Shown piece after piece: positions 56,680-64,000 of a stretch of DNA of 64,000 nucleotides. The notes under the pieces are model-generated. The model searched no databases. It saw only the letters and a list, made by a program, of their open reading frames with translations, and had not been told where the DNA came from. The stretch comes from Ridgeia piscesae (lineage: Eukaryota; Annelida; Polychaeta; Sabellida; Siboglinidae), in contig JAODUO010000186.1 of the NCBI GenBank assembly GCA_025642075.2, forward strand, positions 62,001 to 126,000. Reading direction: 5' to 3'. The translations under genes and the position numbers were made by a program. Each line of letters starts with the position of its first letter. The first letter of the stretch is position 1.

Positions 56680-59600
56680 CTGCAACACAAGACACTTGTT
56701 CACAATTGCCGTCTGATTGTATCAACTTGTTCCAAAGCATAATCTTGCTACACCGGTAGTAGTGCTGGTTCGATATTCGATATATCGAAGTATCGCGATA
56801 CTTCGATATTTTTGGTATCGAACGCCCACTGTTCAATACATACGATACCTTCGATACTTCGACTCCATTCGACGACGTCGATGCGAAGGCACAACATCAT
56901 TGATGTTGTCGATGACGTCGTTGTTTACGGCAGCTAACACTACAGCGCTTCGCTGCATAACTTGACTTAGGCGTGGTTGTTTAAAAGATAATATAACATC
57001 AAATGTGAATTGTTTTTTAAAACTTTATTGTAGAGTTAGTCTGTATAATAACTGTTTTCTGTGCGCGATCTTAGCCTAGGTCAGACTTCGGTTAGCCTCG
57101 GTTATCTAAACTAAAGTTCGTGTTTCTCTCGTTTGGTGGCACCACCGTGGCATCTGTCTCCCTACTTTATCTACGGCTATGCATACAAAAACACACATCG
57201 TATAGTATTTTTATAGTGTTTATTTATGAAACTATTTTAATAATAATATTATTAATATAAATAATTATTCGAGCACGATGCGCAAGCTTTGTTTACCCGG
57301 GTTCCGTTAGGTGGCGCTGGTTTGCTATTTGGTGGTGCCACCGTTTGCCGTATACGACTCAACCAAGACGAACGACAACATATCACAACGTTCATCGCCA
57401 ATTTGGCAGTTTTTTTAACAAAGAGTGTCTGCTATGCCAGAAGCGCCCCAAAGATAGGGGGGAAATACATTGAATTTGACGAAACATGTCACTGTCCATC
57501 ATTCAAGAAATTATCAAAATGTGATGATCAACTTTCATCGAAGGACACGTCGACATCGTCGTGGACAACGTCGCAATGACTCGAGAATGTTTTCTATCGA
57601 AATGTTCGACAATGAGCAGGAAGTGGACATCTAGTTACAGTTGAAGCGAATCGCCATCGATTGCCGAATCTACTGCAGCCACAGCGTCAAGAAGTGACAT
57701 TCACGATGTGACTGATAGATGATGACGATACGCTTACTGCATCTACTGTCACTGACACTGGCCAAACAGGTTCACCACTGACAGAGGCAGAGGAAGAAAC
57801 AGACCTGTTCTTGAAAACACTTGCAAAATATTATGGGGCTTGTTATGTGTACTTGATAACGTGGTAATATAGGTTTTATATTCACAAATATTGGTGAGAA
57901 CTGGGAAGTACAATTGTAATTTTAATTAAAAAAAATTATATTATTAATTAGTGTTATTTTATTGTAATCGTCTATATACAACTTTGATGTTAAATCACAA
58001 TTATCTTTACAAAACAATTAATAAATAAAACAGTTATAACAGTGAGTGTTCAGCTGTGCTGGCACTATTATAAGTAATAGGTGTGTTTAACAATAACATT
58101 ATTTGTATGTTATATTTCAGCTGTACTTGTTGATGGCAAGACACGTTGACTTGAAATTAATCTGCTATATAATGTTTTTGCAAACAGCTGGGGTGAAGTA
58201 TTGTTATTAATTTAAAATAATTCAGTGCAATTAATTTGTCACTTTATAATTTGTTAATATTATATTACAATTACTTTTTAGTTTTACAGCAGTAATCAAT
58301 TATATTGAAACAGTTACAACTGTTGTTTGTTTTACTTAAATAAAATGAAAATTGCATATTAATCATTGTTTGCATGACTATAAAATTATCACATACCCCC
58401 GGTATTTCCCTACAAGTGAAAAGTTGTGTGTGTTTGGGTCCCATTAGTCTAAGTGGATAGTGTGTTTCTTTGGAGATCTCTGAATTAGACTTACAACATA
58501 AATTTCGAGTATCGAATAAACATCTGGTATCGATTGATATCGAACCAGCACTACTTATGTTGCATACTGTTCTTCTACTGGGAACTGTGTTCTATATGGA
58601 CGTATGTATCGAGTATCGAACAAAATTCAGGTATCAATCGGTATCGAACAAAACCTGGTATCGAACCAGCACTAACCGGTAGTCATATTTCTGACGTAAA
58701 ATGTATTAGCAAGTTTACCCCTTTTGTCATAACATGGACATCTCGATTTGACAATTCAATTATTTTAACGGTTGCAGTAGTCGTCCATTCTAATTCTGCA
58801 AACCTGTACACGACACAGGACCACCACACATTGGCAAGACTGCCCCCACAGGGCTTATATTCAGTTCCCAGAGAAGTCAAGATGGCATTCAACTGAACAT
58901 TCCACAAGGCAATAAGAGTCATGCACTCTGAGTAGTGCCTAGTGCTACTGCTGCACCACATAACTTACCTTTGCTAAAGTTTTAACTGCTTAAGATTTTA
59001 AAATATTCTAAACAGGAATATCATGAAAAGTCTCAGCTCAGCTACAACAAACTTCATTAACTCTTCCAAATATCATAACAACAGTTTATACACGACTGTA
59101 TTTTTAAGGATACATGATTAGTATTTCTCCACTTAGTATGATTTTTTTCAGTATGAAACTCATTAAGGAAGACACTTGAAATGGAATATTAGGTAACGTA
59201 CCTTGAGCTGGTCCTCTCGAGCGAGGCCAACCTTCTTAAGGAACTGACTAATGTGCTGGCGCTGGTCACCCTGAAGCTGGATCACCTCGCCATATTCAGG
59301 ATGTTCCACCACAGTACCATTACAAGCAAACTCCTGCAAGCACATCACAGTACCATTACAAGCAAACTCCTGCAAGCACATCACAGTACCATTACAAGCA
59401 AACTCCTGCAAGCACATCACAGTACCATTACAAACAAACTCCTGCAAGCACATCTCAGTACCATTACAAGCAAACTCCTGCAAGTCCATCACATTACCAT
59501 TACAAGCAAACTCCTGCAAGCACATCACATTACCATTACAAGCAAACCCCTGCAAGCACATCTCAGTACCATTACAAGCAAACTCCTGCAAGTCCATCAC

Positions 59601-62600
59601 ATTACCATTACAAACAAACTCCTGCAAGCACATCACAGTACCATTACAAGCAAACTCCTGCAAGCACATCACAGTACTATTACAAGCAAACTCCTGCAAC
59701 CACATCTCAGTACCATTACAAGCAAACTCCTGCAAGCACATTACAGTAACATTACATGCAAACTCCTGCAAGCTAAGGACGGGATGAATATTCGATTCGT
59801 ATTCAAAATTTTGAATATTCGAATGTTTTCTCGCTATTCAATTTGAAAATTCGCACCTATATAAATGAATATCGCTCGAATATTTTCCTTCGTGTCTTCC
59901 GCCGCAAAATCAGTCCCAGGCGATCTTTTACGAAAAAGACTAAAACCATCAAACTACTCCTCACAACTTACATGTACATATGGACACTAGGTTATAAAAA
60001 ATCACTATCATTACTTAAACGAACGAACTTCACAAAACAAACTCAAATAAAACTAGCCAGCAACGCTGTATCATCGCCGTTGGTGGCGGGTAGACAGAGC
60101 TTATCGTAATATCGATAAGGTGTCGAAGGATATTTTGTTAGCAGTGTCGGGTTAAGGTTTAGGGTTTCAGGTAAGTTTAGGATTATTTGAAGTTCGCTTA
60201 GGCCTAGTGAGGCTTACAGTTACTTTAGGGTTAGCATCAAACTGGAATTTGTGAAGACCATATTAGTGACGCCTGCGATAAATTACCGATGTTATGGTAA
60301 GCGGCTAAGCGTTAAGCTCTGCATAGCCGCTGTCAAGTTTTGCGCGAGTTTGTTTTCTAAAATGTTATTCTTTACAGGAATATAAATGATTTCATAACCT
60401 AGTGTTTGTATATGTACATAAGATATGTAAGGATAATTGGTTTTCATGGTTAGGTCAGAAAGTAAACAAAACGATCGTTGTGTATGACCATGTTGCAGTG
60501 ACTCCGGCATGGACTTGCCCACGGGATGACGCCGTGTCACGGCATGACATCTCGACACTGTTCAGTGTCCTAATCAAATTTGAAGACACTGAATATTCGT
60601 ATTCAAAATTTCGAGGATATTCGATTCGATATTCAGCTTGAATGAAATTCCAGATTCTTCCCATCTTTACTGCGAGCACAACACAGTACCATTACATGCA
60701 AACTCCTGCAAGCACATCACAGTATCATTACAAGCAAACTCCTGCAAGCACATCACAGTACCATTACAAGAAAACTTCTGCAAGTATATTACAGTACCAT
60801 TCAAAGCAAACTATTGAATACAAGCAAACCCCTGCAAACACATCATGGTACCATTCCATATTAAATAAGCAAACTCATGCAAACACATCACAGTGCCATC
60901 AGGCCTTGACATTAAGCTATTGTATCCACTGGCCCGGGGGGCCAGTAGATTTGAAAATTTACTTGGCCCCCCAAAAGTTAATGGTCCGAATATTGTAAAG
61001 AAAATATGCTGCTACCGAGGTGCCCATCGCTTTAGAAGACCAAGTTTCGACAGGAGTGACACCATGAAGATTTTCTGAAGCTCTTATATTGCATGTTTTT
61101 TTAAATGTACATTTTTCAGATTGCAACAATAAAGAGAAAACTCGACGTTAAATGCAATCTTTTAGTCGTGGTCTCAGTTTGCTAATATAAAATCTGAGGT
61201 AACTTTCACACTATACATTTATTTATAGACTATTACATGGATTACTACATATTTCGAGAAATTAAGTATCAACCTCAATGACAACAGTCAACGTCTTCTG
61301 TCAGTGTTGTGTCTCTTCTACATATCACATAATAAAGTCAGTTTAAATTCGAAAAATAATATAACACAAACAAGTAAAAAGTACAATATTATTTATTACA
61401 GCCTGTACTGTAGGCCATTTTATGAGCTGGGACATTATAAAAAAACTGTTTTCCATATTTAATATTAACAATTGATTTACTCATTGACATTTTCTATTAA
61501 TAGTTCGTTTTGCATAATTGCATTGAGACTAAAGCAAAATCAGCAATGTCGAATTCATGACTTTGACTGTTTTGACAGGTATACAAGGGGGCTTGGGGTT
61601 TGAAGCTATAGTATAGCTGTCTGTCATGAAAAACATTTCTAAGTTTTGGTTGTGCCTGAAAACTGTTACTGCATAATCAGGCATACGTGATACCATGATA
61701 AATTAGCATTAAAACGCAGGTAACCCGTGCCCCATTTAATGACAGGGTAGCCTAAGACTGTAAACATTGCGTCGGTGTGCGAGGCCGAGTGACAGTGTGA
61801 ACGCTGTCCATACACACTTGCCCTCTTTCTTCCAAGATTGTATTACAAAATCCACTGCTGCAGGAATGGTCTTTTACAACACTGTCAAACGTTTGATTGT
61901 ATAAAAAATTGCGTAGATGTCTTTCCATTACGAAATGTGCACTAGCGTTTTATCATTCACGCAGACAACAATGACATCGCCTACCACCCATAGCCAACGG
62001 CAAGGTGTAACATGATCGCTGATTGGGTGAATAATGAGTGATTCCCACCATTCGCCAATCATGCGGGCATTTACAAAATATGACTTCCACAGTGCATGGA
62101 CGTCGTTGTGTACACAACATTTTAGACAGTTATGTAATAAGTTATAGATAAAATGTAACCACAACGAACGTTAAAAAATAGACTAATGTTATTAAGGTAG
62201 TTCTATGTTTCTGTGAAGGCGGGTTACGGAAACGTTGATGGCGGTCAGTATGGGATTGAAACCATTGACCCACCAGGCCAGTAGAATTTTAAAAACGGTG
62301 GCCCGAAAGCTTTAAAACAGGCGTCGAGCCATCGGGCCAGTGCCAATGTCGAGTCCTGGCCATTACAAGCAAACTCCTGCGCCTTCAATGACAAACTGTT
62401 CCCAATGTTAGACAGCCATGTTATACAACTGTATATGATATAATATTACAGGTATTCGGTAAGTAGTTTTGCAACATTATGACAATAAAAATTAGGTCAA
62501 GGAAAATGATAGCCAAGTAGATGGATAAGTCATGTATGTTTGGAAGGTTCAGCAAACAAGATACAGATCATAAAAGGAAGATCAGTTAGTGTTCACAGTT

Positions 62601-62811
62601 CAGACAAATTACTAACACTTCTCAAGCCATACAACAAATATTTTGGAGAAAATGCATACCTTTTTGCATGCCTTCACAATTTTCTTGAGGTCATAATCAG
62701 GGCGAATGCCCTGCACTGTAGTCAATGTCTTCCGTCCGTTCCGTTGTTGAATTCTTATATGTATGTGGCCGTCTTGGCTACCACCACCTTCATTGTCGTC
62801 AGCGAAAGGAT
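56665..62811 (-). CDS. EIF1: Eukaryotic translation initiation factor 1 (eIF1/SUI1), exons 2-4; exon 1 not found
   Basis: Known role: a 40S-bound factor that keeps the scanning pre-initiation complex open and enforces AUG selection. Minus-strand exons: 62811-62660, 59333-59202, 56679-56665, all GT-AG and in frame. They encode PFADDN, HIHIRIQQRNGRKTLTTVQG, DYDLKKIVKACKK, EFACNGTVVEHPEYGEVIQL, QGDQRQHISQFL, GLAREDQLK and VHGF-stop: 98 complete codons plus one split Asp, against about 113 residues in other animals. The initiator exon would add roughly 14 residues; I searched up to 64000 without finding it, so it may lie beyond the window. Intron 2 carries a tandem array made from the exon 3 splice site and two hAT insertions. 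Intron 3 carries a third hAT. The gene is convergent with IP3K. Confidence 0.96.
56752..58682. mobile_element. hAT element with perfect ends and target duplication in EIF1 intron 3
   Basis: Element 56760-58674 (1915 bp) with exact 16-bp inverted ends TAGTGCTGGTTCGATA, flanked by the exact 8-bp duplication ACCGGTAG (56752-56759, 58675-58682). Both features are hAT hallmarks. Subterminal TATCGAA motifs abound, and an extra copy of the right terminus occurs at about 58538-58553. An ORF at 57289-57579 (96 codons, starting at a non-ATG codon) is not recognisable as a transposase. Confidence 0.95.
59202..59333 (-). CDS. EIF1: EIF1 exon 3
   Basis: Acceptor TTGCAG, donor GTACGT, phase 0 to 0, 44 codons from EFACNGTVVEHPEYGEV to GLAREDQLK. 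The boundary is set by homology with the FACNGTVIEHPEYG block of eIF1. Its first 24 bases plus 12 intronic bases are the unit of the array upstream (59334-59772). Confidence 0.95.
59334..59773 (-). repeat. 36-bp tandem array built from the EIF1 exon 3 splice junction
   Basis: Minus-strand unit: 12 intronic bases ATGTGCTTGCAG plus the 24 exonic bases encoding EFACNGTV. Counting from the true acceptor, the GAG positions recur at exactly 36-bp steps (59331, 59367 ... 59763), so twelve extra copies and no indels. All keep TTGCAG|G and all are open in the eIF1 frame, reading EFACNGTVMCLQ per unit with substitutions. The complementary strand is open too. The array ends at the hAT insertion at 59774. 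Confidence 0.97.
59774..60669. mobile_element. Non-autonomous hAT element inserted in the EIF1 array
   Basis: 896 bp. Ends TAAGGACGGGATGAAT and, inverted, TAAAGATGGGAAGAAT, fitting the hAT YARNG rule. The flanking 8-mers CTGCAAGC (59766-59773) and CTGCGAGC (60670-60677) differ by one base. Subterminal GAATATTCG motifs are clustered at both ends. Removing it and one duplicate restores array sequence. No transposase is recognisable. Confidence 0.85.
60678..60899 (-). repeat. Distal, decayed continuation of the 36-bp EIF1 array
   Basis: About six further units. Two near 60703 and 60739 are close to consensus; the rest have lost spacing or key bases (for example the acceptor AG is AT in the unit near 60872). 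A final fragment lies across the next insertion, at 62359-62380. Confidence 0.9.
60900..62358. mobile_element. Second DNA transposon (hAT-like) inserted in the EIF1 array
   Basis: 1459 bp. Ends CAGGCCTTGACATTA and, inverted, CAGGACTCGACATTG (13 of 15 match), fitting YARNG. Flanked by GCCAT on both sides (60895-60899 and 62359-62363); deleting the element and one GCCAT recreates a perfect array unit. The duplication is therefore 5 bp rather than the 8 bp typical of hAT. Internal GGCCAGTAGA copies occur near both ends. No transposase ORF is visible. Confidence 0.82.
62660..62811 (-). CDS. EIF1: EIF1 exon 2
   Basis: Acceptor TTTTGTGTAG, donor GTATGC, phase 1 to 0. Fifty codons plus two bases of a split Asp codon (G from exon 1, AT here). 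Holds the SUI1 core RIQQRNGRKTLTTVQG. The N-terminal linker reads DDNEGGGSQDG, a little shorter than in vertebrates. Confidence 0.96.
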
Positions 62812-64000
62812 CTACACAAAAGCAATTATATTTATATCTGGTGAATATCACACTAACATAGATCTGTCTGACTTTTCCTATATTAATCAGTCTGTGAAGA
62901 TGCACATGAATGTATTGTATGTGTATAGTTGTCCCTGTGTCTGCATAATTGTAGTGCATTTCAAATATCTATGCTCAGCATATGAAACATTATGTTTGTT
63001 CAAGACAACTGATTTTTCACTTTGACAAGTAAAATGACCCTGAATGGTTACCAGTTGTCATTCAACCGCTGGAATAGGGTCGTATGTGTATGTATTGAAC
63101 TTCCTTTATGAGCATCATCTGCTGAGTGCATACAGCTCTGTAGTTCACAGAGAATGAGCTGGGTATCACAGATTGAGGCTATGCTTCGCTTTCTTTGAAA
63201 ATAGCTAAATATGACTGACGTTCAGCTAGCTTCCATGCACAGATCATAGTAAATTAACTGATCCAGTGGAACAGTCTTTGCTTCTACCATGTATTGTGGG
63301 ACCCTGTTCCAATTTTGTTACTACCTCACTGAAGTCTTGTCTCCAGTCGTGTTCATCATTTGTAATTTTGTGTGTGTAACCTTGTCAGTTTTGTCATTCT
63401 GCTGAAAAAGTGTTGACCCTTTTCAATCCCTTTAGCTTTTTAAAGGATTGATCAGATCTCCTCTTTGCCACCAGCAGTACAGCAAGGGCAGATTCAGTTG
63501 TTTTAGTTGCTCACCTGGCGCATGAGTGTGGCTTGCATTGAACCCTGTATTTTGTGCAAATTTTGGGAGATTCTCAACAAATCCATAACATCCGAGTGTG
63601 GCAACACTGTGTTAATTTTGAATGGTATCCGCCTATGTAAGGTTGACGTCACTGGACATTTAAATACTTTGCACTGTTATATTTTATAATCAGCACTACA
63701 CAAACCTGATAGCAGTTTTTTATTGAGAACTTATGTTTTGTATAATTTCAACATAAACAACATGTATGTATATTATGATTTTTAGAATCCCCACCTTCAT
63801 CTATATTGTCTATAATAAAAACACTGCTACAATGTTCCAGAGTGGGATTATGCACTTACAATGAATTTGAAAAACAAAGAAGTTTAAAAAATAAAATACT
63901 GTTACCAAAACACCTGTCTATTTAATTAAATCAAACTTTCAAGTTTTATTTGTGTTTTTATTGCAGCTCATAGGATATATATATCATATTGGTACATGTT
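62812..64000. other. EIF1 intron 1 or upstream region, no feature seen
   Basis: AT-rich sequence. The conserved eIF1 N-terminus (Ser-Phe-Asp after Ile-Gln-Asn) could not be found on the minus strand. Confidence 0.4.

Overview
This is animal nuclear DNA. The protein-coding exons are short, have GT-AG introns, and are spread through AT-rich DNA full of microsatellites, minisatellites, tRNA-derived SINEs, LINE fragments and DNA transposons. The mix (CR1-like and RTE-like LINEs, hAT elements, TTAA-ended MITEs, a tRNA-SINE with a conserved body) suggests a marine invertebrate, probably a lophotrochozoan such as a mollusc. That assignment is inference; nothing here fixes the species.

Two genes are firmly recognised, lying tail to tail. 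(1) An inositol-1,4,5-trisphosphate 3-kinase of the ITPKA/B/C type runs on the + strand from about 42.73 kb to 52.77 kb. Ten coding exons join in one frame to give 433 residues: a calmodulin-binding-like segment, the whole catalytic core, and an unusual 97-residue last exon with three 17-18-residue repeats. A second first exon at 47.22-47.26 kb, with its own TATA box, would give a 396-residue form, and a third candidate lies at 23.78 kb. (2) Translation initiation factor eIF1 (SUI1) runs on the - strand: exon 2 at 62660-62811, exon 3 at 59202-59333 and the four-codon last exon at 56665-56679. Exon 1 was not found and may lie beyond the window.

The most unusual structure is in eIF1. The 3' splice site of exon 3 plus the first 24 coding bases has been multiplied as a 36-bp tandem unit. 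Twelve extra, indel-free, stop-free copies lie directly upstream of the real exon, each keeping TTGCAG|G, and more decayed copies lie beyond. Because 36 is divisible by 3, splicing to any of the twelve would add n x 12 residues in frame. Two hAT elements have since inserted into this array and a third sits 72 bp from the last-exon acceptor.

The first 42 kb contains no complete gene that I can support. It holds an RTE-like LINE end (6.8 kb), SINE copies (8.4, 10.8, 13.2, 14.4, 17.1, 20.4, 21.9, 26.7, 28.1, 37.1 kb), tandem arrays of 8 to 65 bp units, a 1.36-kb direct duplication (25.66-28.3 kb) with a suspicious error profile, a MITE whose end became a 65-bp satellite (28.2-30.1 kb), a palindromic MITE (31.1 kb), a 25-bp x ~57 minisatellite (34.3-35.7 kb), a 305-bp CA tract (36.5 kb), a possible promoter with a noncoding first exon (38.2 kb) and a CR1-like LINE end (39.2 kb).
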